Assembly: GCF_902506435.1 (NCBI RefSeq)
Contig: NZ_LR733215.1
Coordinates: forward strand, 2,278,663 to 2,330,532
Reading direction: 5' to 3'
Origin: Nocardioides sp. AX2bis
Lineage (GTDB): Bacteria; Actinomycetota; Actinomycetes; Propionibacteriales; Nocardioidaceae
DNA length: 51,870 nucleotides
The notes under the pieces are model-generated. The model had not been told where the DNA came from. It did no database searches and saw only the letters and a program-made list of their open reading frames with translations. Positions 8,408 through 16,408 of the stretch are shown in pieces (positions within the stretch are counted from its first letter, which is position 1; each line of letters starts with the position of its first letter). Both the position numbers and the translations under genes were made by a program.

Positions 8408-9520
8408 CTACCGGTGCGTGAGCCAACCCCTCGATTCGAGCGACTCGCGCAGGTGCTCGGCCCCGACCTCCTCGACGACCAGCTCGACCAGGCCGACCGG
8501 GCGGCCGGGGTCGTGGTCGATGCGGACGTCCTCGATGTTGACCCCGCTGCGGCCCGCGTCGGCGAAGAGCCGGGCCAGCTCGCCGGGGTGGTCGGGCACG
8601 GAGACGTGCACGGTGCGCACCGGGCGGGCCGGGCCGCCGTGCTTGCCGGGGATGGCGCGGGTGCCGGCGGCCCCGCGGCCCAGGACCTCCTCCAGCCCGG
8701 GCCGGTCGGCCCCGGCCACGGCCGCGATCACCCGGTCCAGGTCGGCGCGCACCTCGCCCAGCAGCGCCACCACCGCGTCGGCGTTGGCGCTCACGATCTG
8801 GCCGTACAGCACCGGGTCGCCGGCGGCGACGCGGGTCACGTCACGCACGCCCTGGCCCGAGAGCGCCAGGTGGGAGCCCGGGGCCTCGGCCAGCCGGGCC
8901 GCCACGACGGAGGCCAGCAGGTGCGGCACGTGGGAGGTGCGGGCGACGGCCTGGTCGTGCTCCTCGGGCGTCAGCCGCACCGGGACCCCGCCGCAGAGCA
9001 GCGCGAGCGCCTCGACCACCGCGGTCGCGTCCGGCGCCGAGGCCGGGTGCGGCGCGACCGCCCACGGGCGGCCGTCGAAGAGGACCGCGGTCGCGGCCAG
9101 CGGGCCGGAGCGCTCGCTGCCGGCCATCGGGTGGCCGCCGACGTACCGGGCGAGCCCGGGGTGGGCGGCGAGCGCGTGCAGCGGGCCGGACTTCACGCTG
9201 CCGACGTCGGTCACCACCGCGCCCGGGACGTCGCGGACCCGGTCCAGCGCCCGTCCGACCTCGACGGCGAGGTGGTCCGGAGGCACCGCCACGACCACCA
9301 GGGCAGGCACGTCCCCGGGCCGGACCGCGCGGCCCGCCCCGAGGCCCGACGCGGTGCGGACGTGGTCGTCGTTGACGTCGCGCAGCAGCACCTCGAGCCC
9401 CGCCCGGCGGCAGGCCAGGCCGATCGAGGCGCCCAGCAGGCCGACGCCGACGACCTCGACGGGCCCGGGCACCCCGGCGACCACCGGCGTACGCGTGCCG
9501 GCGCCGCCGTCCTCACTCAT
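8408..9520 (-). CDS. tyrA: prephenate dehydrogenase with C-terminal ACT domain
   Basis: A 370-residue protein from the ATG at 9520, which overlaps the aroH stop by 8 bp; an upstream in-frame start at 9550 exists but would lie deep inside aroH. The NAD-binding motif [10 protein letters not shown] is at residues 25-34, [13 protein letters not shown] lies in the substrate region, and a C-terminal ACT domain ([20 protein letters not shown]) probably gives tyrosine feedback control. It oxidatively decarboxylates prephenate to 4-hydroxyphenylpyruvate. Cotranscribed with chorismate mutase, the preceding step. In many actinobacteria cmk and der follow, but here tyrA abuts the cobQ junction. Confidence 0.94.
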   Translation of the reverse strand: MSEDGGAGTRTPVVAGVPGPVEVVGVGLLGASIGLACRRAGLEVLLRDVNDDHVRTASGLGAGRAVRPGDVPALVVVAVPPDHLAVEVGRALDRVRDVPGAVVTDVGSVKSGPLHALAAHPGLARYVGGHPMAGSERSGPLAATAVLFDGRPWAVAPHPASAPDATAVVEALALLCGGVPVRLTPEEHDQAVARTSHVPHLLASVVAARLAEAPGSHLALSGQGVRDVTRVAAGDPVLYGQIVSANADAVVALLGEVRADLDRVIAAVAGADRPGLEEVLGRGAAGTRAIPGKHGGPARPVRTVHVSVPDHPGELARLFADAGRSGVNIEDVRIDHDPGRPVGLVELVVEEVGAEHLRESLESRGWLTHR

Positions 9521-9896
9521 CGGGGACGGAGCGCACCCGGCTGAGGTCACGGCGCAGGGCCGCGGCGCCGTGCAGGTAGACGTGGGTCAGGTCGGCGCGG
9601 GGCAGGTCGGTCTCGACGTGCGCCATCATCCGCACCACCCGCGGCATCGACCGCTCGATCTCGAGCTCCCGCGCGCACAGCAGCGGCACGTCGGAGAAGC
9701 CCAGCTGGCGGGCGGCGTAGGCCGGGAACTCGCTGACCAGGTCGGAGGTGGCGGTGAAGATGATCGAGATGAAGTCGTCGACCTCGAGGCCGTTGGAGGC
9801 CATCACGTCGCGCACCATCTCCTCGACCCGCTCGAGCATGTGCTCGCGCACGTCCTCCTCGAGCTGCGTGGCCCCTCGGACCGCCCTGACCGACAC
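9513..9896 (-). CDS. aroH: chorismate mutase, AroH class
   Basis: A 127-residue monofunctional chorismate mutase of the Bacillus AroH type, the same length as the B. subtilis enzyme. It begins [15 protein letters not shown], matching the conserved RGIRGATT-like N-terminus, and contains [20 protein letters not shown], the conserved region that shapes the trimeric active site. It converts chorismate to prephenate, the substrate of the adjacent tyrA. The GTG at 9896 is chosen because GGAGGAGG lies just upstream and the length fits the family; an ATG at 9932 is possible. A TAGCCT element about 35 bp upstream could be its -10 box. Confidence 0.94.
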   Translation of the reverse strand: MSVRAVRGATQLEEDVREHMLERVEEMVRDVMASNGLEVDDFISIIFTATSDLVSEFPAYAARQLGFSDVPLLCARELEIERSMPRVVRMMAHVETDLPRADLTHVYLHGAAALRRDLSRVRSVPDE

Positions 9897-9990
9897 CGTG
9901 CCTCCTCCGCTCGCCACCTCTGGACGGGTCACAGGCTAGCGAGGGCAGGGGTCGGGGGTGGCGGGTGTCTCAGGCGCGCGGCCGGACCCG

Positions 9991-10311
9991 TCAGTCGTCC
10001 AGCGCGTCCAGCTCGCTCAGCGCCTGCTCCCAGCGCTCGCGCCGCTCGTCGTCGGACTGCTCCCACCACGGGTCGCCTCGCTCCCCCAGGCCGTGCTTGG
10101 CCAGGCCGGTGCGGTGACGGGCCGCGGCGACGGCCTCGTCGTCCCCCCGCTTGCGGGCGGCCCCGGTCCCGCTGCGGCCCCGGCCGAGGTGGGACTTCAG
10201 GCGCGCGGCGACGTCCTCGGGCAGCGCCGGGTCCTGGCGCCGCCACCGTCGTCCGTCGACGACCAGCCAGCGCTCCTGCTCGACCTCGTCGAGGTCCTCG
10301 GGCTCGGTCAC
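9991..10311 (-). CDS. conserved actinobacterial protein (often named biopolymer transporter Tol)
   Basis: About 106 residues, rich in charged residues and with no membrane segment. The motifs [21 protein letters not shown] and [27 protein letters not shown] match a widespread small actinobacterial family that databases often label biopolymer transporter Tol without functional proof. The GTG at 10311 overlaps the upstream stop by 4 bp and is preferred; GTG 10323 is an alternative adding four residues. No catalytic residues are recognisable. Function unknown. Confidence 0.75.
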   Translation of the reverse strand: MTEPEDLDEVEQERWLVVDGRRWRRQDPALPEDVAARLKSHLGRGRSGTGAARKRGDDEAVAAARHRTGLAKHGLGERGDPWWEQSDDERRERWEQALSELDALDD

Positions 10312-10886
10312 CGCGCCCGACACCCCCGGGCCGGGGCGGCCTGCGTGAGTGCGAACCGGCCGGCCGAGACCGTGCGGTCCCGGCCGAGGTACGTGGTGGG
10401 GACGTCGACCAGCTCCCTGATGGTCAGCAGGCCCCCCGAGGGGCCCCCGTTGCAGCCCGACTCCCGCCAGACGACGTCCACCTCGACCATGAGCTCCCCG
10501 CCGGCCGCCAGGGGCCGGTCGAGCGGCACCGACGCGTCGCTCTCGTCGCGGTCGAACCCGTCGACCGCGACCTCCGTGCCGTCGACCTGCGCCGTGTCGT
10601 CGGCCCGGACGACGGCGCCTCCCTCGCGACCGAAGGACGTCAGACGCACCTGCCCGACCTGCACGTCGACGGGCCCTCGGTTCCGGATCGTCACCCGCAC
10701 CCGGCAGTCCATCCCCGGGCGGGCCTCGACGACCCCGCGCGGCGTGATCGCGGTGCCCTCGCAGCGGGGAGCGCCGACGGCGACCTCGACCCGGCCGACC
10801 GCGTAGGTCGTCCAGGCGACGTAGCCCGCGCCCGCGACCAGCACGAGGACGATCAGGCCGGCGAGCACCCGCGACGCGCGGTCCAC
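10308..10886 (-). CDS. membrane-anchored hypothetical protein
   Basis: A 192-residue protein starting at GTG 10886, 4 bp after the rluB stop. Residues 6-27 ([20 protein letters not shown]) form one N-terminal transmembrane segment, with the rest predicted outside the membrane. The exported part is beta-rich with four cysteines (near 42, 58, 143 and 189) that could form disulfides. No family is recognised. It sits between rluB and the small Tol-labelled gene, with tight spacing on both sides, so it is probably cotranscribed. Confidence 0.7.
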   Translation of the reverse strand: MDRASRVLAGLIVLVLVAGAGYVAWTTYAVGRVEVAVGAPRCEGTAITPRGVVEARPGMDCRVRVTIRNRGPVDVQVGQVRLTSFGREGGAVVRADDTAQVDGTEVAVDGFDRDESDASVPLDRPLAAGGELMVEVDVVWRESGCNGGPSGGLLTIRELVDVPTTYLGRDRTVSAGRFALTQAAPARGCRAR

Positions 10887-10890
10887 GTGG

Positions 10891-11667
10891 TCACATCTCC
10901 GCGCGGTCGAGCAGCGCGCCGAGCTCGTCGTGCGTGAGGTCACGCAGGGCGCCGACCGGCTGCTTGCCCAGGCGTACGGGCCCGATCGCGGTGCGGGTGA
11001 GGCGGCGTACGGGGTGCCCCACGTGGTCGAGCAGGCGGCGCACGATCCGGTTGCGGCCCTCGTGGATGGTCAGCTCGACGATGGACTTGCCCTGGGAGTC
11101 GTGCCGGGGGTCGCCACCGACCACGCGCGCGGCGCTGACGGTGACCGGGCCGTCGTCCAGCTCCACCCCGGCGATCAGCTGACGGACCGTACGGATGTGG
11201 ACCTCGCCCTCGACCTCGGCGACGTAGGTCTTGTCGACCTCGTAGGACGGGTGTGCCATCCGCTGGGCGAAGTCGCCGTCGTTGGTCAGCAGCAGCAGCC
11301 CGGAGGTGTCGGTGTCGAGGCGTCCGACGTGGAAGAGCCGCTCCGGGCGGTCCTCGACGAGGTCCGAGAGGGTGCGTCGGCCCTGCGGGTCCGACATCGT
11401 CGAGACGACGCCGGTCGGCTTGTTCAGCACGAGGTAGACGTGCGGGGAGACCGGCGGCAGCCGGCGCCCCGAGACCCGGATCACTGCGGTGGTCGGGTCG
11501 ACCTTCGTGCCGAGGCGGGTGACCACCTCGCCGTCGACGACGACCTCGCCCCCCAGCATCAGCTCCTCGCACTTGCGGCGCGAGGCGACCCCGGAGGCGG
11601 CCAGCAGCTTCTGCAGGCGCACCCGGCCGTCCTCGTCGACGGGCACGCCCTCGGGCAGGTCGCTCAT
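10891..11667 (-). CDS. rluB: rRNA pseudouridine synthase, RluB/RsuA family
   Basis: A 258-residue enzyme with an N-terminal S4 RNA-binding domain (residues about 16-62) and a RsuA/RluB catalytic domain. The catalytic aspartate is Asp118 in [17 protein letters not shown]. The family isomerises uridine to pseudouridine in rRNA; the B. subtilis relative modifies 23S helix 93. The ATG at 11667 overlaps the scpB stop by 4 bp, and linkage to scpAB is conserved in actinobacteria and firmicutes, supporting the RluB assignment. Confidence 0.93.
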   Translation of the reverse strand: MSDLPEGVPVDEDGRVRLQKLLAASGVASRRKCEELMLGGEVVVDGEVVTRLGTKVDPTTAVIRVSGRRLPPVSPHVYLVLNKPTGVVSTMSDPQGRRTLSDLVEDRPERLFHVGRLDTDTSGLLLLTNDGDFAQRMAHPSYEVDKTYVAEVEGEVHIRTVRQLIAGVELDDGPVTVSAARVVGGDPRHDSQGKSIVELTIHEGRNRIVRRLLDHVGHPVRRLTRTAIGPVRLGKQPVGALRDLTHDELGALLDRAEM

Positions 11668-12332
11668 GGGTTCTCCTGGGAGGCGTCGGGGGGCAGGTCG
11701 GGGGTGGAGGCCGGGCCGACCGGGTCCGGCGCGCGGCCGGTGAGGCCGGCAAGCTCGTCCTCCATGTCGGCCATGTCGGGCAGGTAGGGCGCCAGGTCGG
11801 GCAGGTCGTCGAGGCCGGTGACCCCGATCCGCTCGAGGAAGTAGCCGGTGGTGCGGAACAGGGTGGCCCCCGACTCGTGGTCGGCGCCGGCCTCCTCGAC
11901 CAGGCCGCGGGTCAGCAGGGTGCGCATCACGCCGTCGACGTTGACCCCGCGGATCGCCGAGACGCGGGCCCGCGCGATCGGCTGGCGGTAGGCCACCACG
12001 GCGAGGGTCTCCAGCGCCGCCTGGGTCAGCCTCGCCTGCTGTCCCTCGAGGACGTAGGCCTCGACGACGGGGGCGTACTCGTCGCGGGTGTAGTAGCGCC
12101 AGCCGCCGGCGACGTTGCGCAGCTCGAAGCCGCGGCCCTGCTCGTCGTACTCGGCGGCGAGGTCGACCAGGGCCCCGGCCACGTCGTCGGCGGGGTGGCC
12201 GACAGCAGCGGCGAGCGTGGGCTCGTCGAGCGGCTGGTCGGCGATCATCAGCATCGCCTCGAGCGCGGGTCGCAGCGCGGCGACGGGGACGTCGAGCGCC
12301 GGGTCGTCGGTACGGGGGGCGTCAGTGTCCAT
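11664..12332 (-). CDS. scpB: segregation and condensation protein B
   Basis: A 222-residue ScpB with two winged-helix domains; the best-conserved block is LTQAALETLAVVAYRQPIARARVSAIRGVN, followed by TLLTRGLVEEAG and TLFRTTGYFLERIG. ScpB binds ScpA as a dimer and regulates the SMC condensin that compacts and segregates the chromosome. The ATG at 12332 overlaps the scpA stop by 11 bp; an ATG three codons earlier is also possible. The last 45 residues are an acidic, Pro-rich tail. Confidence 0.94.
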   Translation of the reverse strand: MDTDAPRTDDPALDVPVAALRPALEAMLMIADQPLDEPTLAAAVGHPADDVAGALVDLAAEYDEQGRGFELRNVAGGWRYYTRDEYAPVVEAYVLEGQQARLTQAALETLAVVAYRQPIARARVSAIRGVNVDGVMRTLLTRGLVEEAGADHESGATLFRTTGYFLERIGVTGLDDLPDLAPYLPDMADMEDELAGLTGRAPDPVGPASTPDLPPDASQENP

Positions 12333-13170
12333 CGGGGCCATCCTCTCGCGGGGCCGGCGGGTCCGCCTCCGGCGGGGCGCCGTCGAACTCGTCGGTGATC
12401 TCGACCTCGGCGTCCTCGGCGCCCGTCCACCGGATGCTGAGCTCGGCCAGCGCGCTGGCCTGCTCGAAGACGACCACACCCTCGCGGAAGAGCTCCAGCA
12501 GCGACAGGAAGCGGGCCACCGTGGTGAGGGTGTCCGGGGAGTCGCCGCAGAGCGTGCGGAAGGTCAGCGTGCCCTGCGCCCGGAGCCGGGAGACCACGAG
12601 CGCGCCCTGCTCGCGGACGCTGACGGTGCTGGTGTGGATGTGGTCGAGCGAGACCTCGACGACCGGCTTGGGAGCCAGCGCCCGCGCCGCCAGCGCGGCG
12701 AACTGCTCCAGGCCGATGCCGATCAGCACCTCGGGCAGCAGGGAGGCGTACCGGTCCTCGAGCCCGACGGCGCGCGGGTGGCGCCGCGACTCACCGGCGA
12801 GGCGCTCCCCCATCCGGGCCGCGACGAGCTTGAACGCCCGGTACTGCATCAGCCGCGCGAAGAGCAGGTCGCGGGCCTCGAGCAGCGCCAGGTCCTCCTC
12901 GTCCTCGACCTCGGCCTGCGGCAGCAGCCGGGCGGCCTTGAGGTCGAGCAGGGTGGCGGCGACCAGCAGGAACGACGTGGTCTGCTCGAGGTCCCAGACC
13001 GTGCCGCCGGCCTTGACGTGGGCGATGAACTCGTCGGTGACCCGGGAGAGCGAGACCTCGGTGATGTCGAGCTTGTGCTTCGAGATCAGGCTCAGCAGCA
13101 GGTCGAAGGGGCCCTCGAAGTTGTCGAGGTGCACCGCGAACGCCGGGGTGGGGTCCGGCTGCTCGCTCAT
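12322..13170 (-). CDS. scpA: segregation and condensation protein A
   Basis: A 282-residue kleisin. The N-terminus FAVHLDNFEGPFDLLLSLIS is the conserved SMC-binding start of ScpA, followed by KLDITEVSLSRVTDEFI and the FLLVAATLLDLKAARLLP helix. The C-terminus (TFRTLCGDSPDTLTTVARFLSLLELFREGVV) forms the winged helix that binds the other SMC head. With ScpB it completes the SMC complex. Its ATG overlaps the upstream RHH-like gene by 4 bp, placing it in a parA to rluB operon. Confidence 0.95.
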   Translation of the reverse strand: MSEQPDPTPAFAVHLDNFEGPFDLLLSLISKHKLDITEVSLSRVTDEFIAHVKAGGTVWDLEQTTSFLLVAATLLDLKAARLLPQAEVEDEEDLALLEARDLLFARLMQYRAFKLVAARMGERLAGESRRHPRAVGLEDRYASLLPEVLIGIGLEQFAALAARALAPKPVVEVSLDHIHTSTVSVREQGALVVSRLRAQGTLTFRTLCGDSPDTLTTVARFLSLLELFREGVVVFEQASALAELSIRWTGAEDAEVEITDEFDGAPPEADPPAPREDGPDGH

Positions 13171-13520
13171 CCCTCGGCGAGCCGTCGCACCAGCGCGCTG
13201 TCGGCACCGTTCGCGTCGTACTCGGCCAGCACGAGCGCCAGCGCCTCGCGCACCAGCCGGCCGCGGTCGACGGCCAGGCCGTGGCTGGCGCGCAGGGTCA
13301 GCCGGGTGTGCTCGATGCTGAGCAGCTCCTCGGCGGTGACGTAGACGGTCATCTTCTCGTCGTGACGGACCCGGCCGCTGGGGCGCCGCTGGGCGGGGGC
13401 GGTCTCGGTGGCGTCGTCGGGGACGGCGCGCACGGACCGTGGCTTGCCGGACCCCTTCGGCGCGCCCTCGGCGGCCTCCTCGGTCGGGCGGAAGAGGTCG
13501 TCGGCCGAGGGCAGGCTCAC
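13167..13520 (-). CDS. ribbon-helix-helix-like protein between parA and scpA
   Basis: A 117-residue protein. Residues 1-50 are acidic then basic and look disordered; residues 55-110 (EKMTVYVTAEELLSIEHTRL, then LRASHGLAVDRGRLVREALA) resemble a ribbon-helix-helix fold, with a short strand followed by two helices. Small DNA-binding RHH partners are common beside ParA ATPases. It overlaps parA (GTGA) and scpA by 4 bp each, so it is translationally coupled to both. A role as ParA partner or DNA adaptor is inference; the fold call rests on pattern only. Confidence 0.72.
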   Translation of the reverse strand: MSLPSADDLFRPTEEAAEGAPKGSGKPRSVRAVPDDATETAPAQRRPSGRVRHDEKMTVYVTAEELLSIEHTRLTLRASHGLAVDRGRLVREALALVLAEYDANGADSALVRRLAEG

Positions 13521-14566
13521 GCGTCGTGGCACCGGACCAGCACCTCCTTGGCCAGCTGGCGGTAGGCCGCCGCGCCCGGGGAGGACGAGGCGTAGGAGGT
13601 GATCGGCTCGCCGGCCACGGTGGAGTCGGAGAACTTCACCGTGCGGCGGATGACGGTGTGGAAGACGGTGTCGCCCCAGGCCTGGACCAGGCGCTCCATG
13701 ACCTCGCGGCCGTGCAGGGTGCGGCCGTCGTACATCGTGCCGAGCACGCCGTCGATGGACAGCTTGGGGTTGAGCCGCTCGCGGACCTTGTCGATGGTGG
13801 TCTTGAGCAGCGCCACGCCGCGCAGCGCGAAGTACTCGCACTCGAGCGGCACGATCACGCCGTCGGAGGCGGTGAGCGCGTTGACCGTCAGCAGGCCGAG
13901 CGAGGGCTGGCAGTCGATGAGGATGACGTCGTAGGCCTCCATCGCCGGGCCGAGCACGCGCTGCAGCGTCTGCTCGCGGCCGACCTCGTGGACCAGCTGC
14001 ACCTCGGCGGCCGACAGGTCGATGTTGGAGGGCAGCAGGTCCATGCCGGGCACGCCGGAGGGGACCACGACCTCCTCGAGGGTCACGTCGGACTGCATCA
14101 GCAGGTTGTAGATCGTGAGGTCCATGCCCTGGGGGTTCAGCCCGAGGCCGACCGACAGCGAGCCCTGGGGGTCGAAGTCGACCAGCAGCACGCGGCGGCC
14201 GTACTCGGCCAGCGAGGCGCCCAGGTTGATGGTCGTGGTGGTCTTGCCCACCCCGCCCTTCTGGTTGCACATCGAGATCACGCGCGCCCGGCCGCCCTCG
14301 GCGACGGGCCCGGGCTCGGGCAGGAACGGCATCGGCCGGCCGGTGGGGCCGATCTCGACCTCGTGCGCCGCCTCGGCGGGGGCGGCCGGCTCGGCAGGCT
14401 CGGCCGCCTCGGGGCGGGCCGGGCGCTCGAAGGGCAGCGGCTCGCTGGTGCCCACGGGCGCCTGCGGTGCGCGCGGCGGTGCCGGGGTGCGCACCATCGG
14501 GGGCATCTCGCCCGCAGCCGCACCGCTCTGCCAGCCACCGCCCGGGAAGGTTCCTGCGTCGGTCAT
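13517..14566 (-). CDS. parA: ParA-family chromosome partitioning ATPase
   Basis: A 349-residue ParA/Soj-type ATPase. The deviant Walker A motif KGGVGKTT is at residues 103-110, then LLVDFDPQGSLSVGLG, ILIDCQPSLGLLTVNAL and IVPLECEYFALRG. The first 95 residues are a Pro/Ala/Glu-rich extension absent from compact ParA proteins. By its neighbours scpA/scpB this corresponds to the second, non-oriC ParA of actinobacteria (like Rv1708), not the parAB pair near the origin; no parB is adjacent. The ATG at 14566 opens an operon running to rluB. Confidence 0.92.
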   Translation of the reverse strand: MTDAGTFPGGGWQSGAAAGEMPPMVRTPAPPRAPQAPVGTSEPLPFERPARPEAAEPAEPAAPAEAAHEVEIGPTGRPMPFLPEPGPVAEGGRARVISMCNQKGGVGKTTTTINLGASLAEYGRRVLLVDFDPQGSLSVGLGLNPQGMDLTIYNLLMQSDVTLEEVVVPSGVPGMDLLPSNIDLSAAEVQLVHEVGREQTLQRVLGPAMEAYDVILIDCQPSLGLLTVNALTASDGVIVPLECEYFALRGVALLKTTIDKVRERLNPKLSIDGVLGTMYDGRTLHGREVMERLVQAWGDTVFHTVIRRTVKFSDSTVAGEPITSYASSSPGAAAYRQLAKEVLVRCHDA

Positions 14567-14784
14567 CTGCCGCACCCCTGTCGTCTCGTGCCGCCCACGT
14601 GGGCCGTACCCCGACAGCATCGTTTGTCGACACGGCGACATTGCGCAGGCGCGCCGCGTGTCGGCGACCTGTCGGCGCCATGCGGGGAGCGGGGACTCGG
14701 GGCCGCGGTGCGCGCCCGTGTGACGCGTGGTGCCGGTGGTGCGGATGTGGTTCGTGCACCCGGACTTGACGGGCAAGTTTCGAG

Positions 14785-14812
14785 CTTGTCGGCCTTTGCA
14801 AAGGCCGACAAG
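14785..14812. repeat. 28-bp perfect palindrome
   Basis: The half-site CTTGTCGGCCTTTG is followed directly by its exact reverse complement, giving a 28-bp perfect palindrome with no spacer. Imperfect pairing extends further, including GGACTT near 14762 with AAGTCC near 14819. The lack of a loop favours a protein-binding or REP-like element over a simple hairpin terminator. It lies about 220 bp upstream of parA. Confidence 0.7.
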
Positions 14813-14816
14813 TTCG

Positions 14817-14842
14817 GAAGTCCCCGGCCGACCGGGGACTTC
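14817..14842 (-). terminator. inverted repeat downstream of the GNAT gene, candidate terminator
   Basis: Perfect 11-bp arms, GAAGTCCCCGG and CCGGGGACTTC, flank a 4-base loop CCGA. It lies about 57 bp past the GNAT stop on the minus strand. There is no T-tract, which is common for actinobacterial terminators. It could instead form one extended structure with the neighbouring palindrome. Confidence 0.45.
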
Positions 14843-14898
14843 GCGGCCCGGCCCCCGCCGCCCCGGCGTGTCACGGTCAGCCGGCGGCCAGTCGGCGG

Positions 14899-15225
14899 TC
14901 AGTCGGGGAGGACGTCCTGCTGGTCGGGGTGCCGCGCGAGCCACTCGGCGACGAACGGGCACTCGGCGACCACGCCGAACCGTCCGCCGCGGCGGACGTC
15001 GTCGAGCGCGCCGCGCACCAGCACCGAGCCGACGCCCTGGCCCTCGAAGCGGTCGGCGACCTCGGTGTGGGTGAAGGTGATCCGGTCCCCGTCGACCACG
15101 TAGGCGGCGAAGCCGGCCCGCTCGCCGGCGGCCCACACCTCGTACCGGTTGTCCTCGGGCGTGTGGCGCACCTCGAAGGCGTCCGTGGTGGGCTGTCCGG
15201 CACCGTCGGTGGGCTGCTGCGTCAT
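14899..15225 (-). CDS. GNAT family N-acetyltransferase (small, COG2388-like)
   Basis: About 108 residues from ATG 15225 (GTG 15234 would add three). It contains the short GNAT core: FEVRHTPEDNRYEV, GFAAYVVDGDRITFTHTEV, and the acetyl-CoA loop RFEGQGVGSVLVRGALDD. This compact YjdJ/COG2388 type lacks the N-terminal substrate-binding part of larger GNATs; its substrate is unknown. TAGGGT at 15233-15238 sits 7 nt before the ATG, positioned as a -10 box for a nearly leaderless transcript. Divergent from the reductase gene. Confidence 0.85.
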   Translation of the reverse strand: MTQQPTDGAGQPTTDAFEVRHTPEDNRYEVWAAGERAGFAAYVVDGDRITFTHTEVADRFEGQGVGSVLVRGALDDVRRGGRFGVVAECPFVAEWLARHPDQQDVLPD

Positions 15226-15315
15226 GTTCCTCACCCTACGGGCGGGAATCAGACGCCGGGGGTGAGCGCTGAGGTGGTCGTACTTTCACCCATTCCCCCG
15301 ACGAAAGGACATTCC

Positions 15316-16401
15316 GTGTCCCGTGCGTTCGAGCCCATCTCCGTGGGGTCCTGGACCCTCCCGCAGCGCTTCGTGATGGCGCCGCTGACCCGCAACCGCG
15401 CCGGCGAGGCCATGGCCCCCACCGACCTGGCGGTCACCTACTACGGCCAGCGGGCCGGGGCCGGCCTGATCATCAGCGAGGGCACCCAGCCCAGCGCCAC
15501 CGGCCAGGGCTACCTGAACACCCCCGGCATCCACTCCCCCGAGCAGGTCGAGGGCTGGCGCAAGGTCGGCCAGGCCGTCCACGACGGCGGCGGGAAGATC
15601 GTCGTGCAGCTCATGCACGTCGGCCGGATCGCGCACCCGGACAACAAGCAGGGCCTGGAGACCGTCGCCCCCAGCGCGCTCACCGCGCCGGGCGAGATGG
15701 TCACCGCCGAGGGACGCGTCCCCCACGTGGAGCCCCGCGCCCTGGAGACCGACGAGATCCCCGGCATCGTCGAGGAGTTCGTGCACGCCGCGCGCTGCGC
15801 GGTCGAGGCCGGCCTGGACGGCGTCGAGGTCCACTCGGCCAACGGCTACCTGCTGCACCAGTTCCTCGCCCCGAGCAGCAACACCCGCACCGACGGGTAC
15901 GGCGGCTCGCCCGAGGCCCGTGCCCGCCTCACCGTCGAGGTCACCCGCGCGGTCGCCGAGGCGATCGGCGCGGACAAGGTCGGCATCCGCATCTCCCCGG
16001 CCCACAACATCCAGGGCTGCCTCGAGGAGGACCCGGCCGACGTCGAGGCCACCTACACCTCGCTCGTCGAGGGCATCGCCGACCTCGGGCTCGCCTACCT
16101 CAGCATCCTGGCCGACCCTCGCAGCCAGCTGGTCAGCGACCTGCACAAGCGCTTCGGCGGCCCCACCATCCTGAACTCGGGCTTCGCCGACGTCACCCAG
16201 CTCGCCGACGTCGAGTCCGTGCTCGACGAGGGCCTGGGCGACCTGGTCGCCGTGGGCCGCGAGTACATCGCCAACCCCGACCTGGCCGAGCGCTGGAAGC
16301 AGGGCGCCGAGCTGAACGAGCCGAACAGCGACACGTTCTACGGCGGCGGCGCCGAGGGCTACACCGACTACCCGTTCCTCGGGGAGTCCCGCTCGGCCTG
16401 A
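15316..16401 (+). CDS. alkene reductase (Old Yellow Enzyme, NADH:flavin oxidoreductase family)
   Basis: A 361-residue FMN-dependent beta/alpha barrel of the NemA/OYE group. Substrate-anchoring His173 and Asn176 lie in EVHSANGYLLHQFLAP, with Tyr178 as the likely proton donor, and the family motif DGYGGS follows at about 193-198. PLTRNRA near the N-terminus is also typical of this subgroup. Such enzymes reduce activated C=C bonds, quinones or nitro-esters with NAD(P)H, often in detoxification. GTG start at 15316 is preceded by AAAGGA; an upstream TACTTT at 15281 could be its -10 box. Confidence 0.93.
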   Translation: MSRAFEPISVGSWTLPQRFVMAPLTRNRAGEAMAPTDLAVTYYGQRAGAGLIISEGTQPSATGQGYLNTPGIHSPEQVEGWRKVGQAVHDGGGKIVVQLMHVGRIAHPDNKQGLETVAPSALTAPGEMVTAEGRVPHVEPRALETDEIPGIVEEFVHAARCAVEAGLDGVEVHSANGYLLHQFLAPSSNTRTDGYGGSPEARARLTVEVTRAVAEAIGADKVGIRISPAHNIQGCLEEDPADVEATYTSLVEGIADLGLAYLSILADPRSQLVSDLHKRFGGPTILNSGFADVTQLADVESVLDEGLGDLVAVGREYIANPDLAERWKQGAELNEPNSDTFYGGGAEGYTDYPFLGESRSA

Positions 16402-16408
16402 GACCGGG

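Larger units (their letters stand above)
14567..14898. other. intergenic region upstream of parA
   Basis: About 330 bp without a credible gene. It should hold the parA promoter at its left end; I see no clear -35/-10 pair. Its right half has two striking inverted repeats, listed separately (14785-14812 and 14817-14842). The final 50 bases before the GNAT stop show nothing else. Confidence 0.6.

Noticed and set aside
7065..10937. A very long plus-strand open frame running through cobQ, tyrA, aroH and beyond
   Set aside because: After 8322 it is simply antisense to well-supported minus-strand genes. High GC leaves few stop codons, so long shadow frames are expected.
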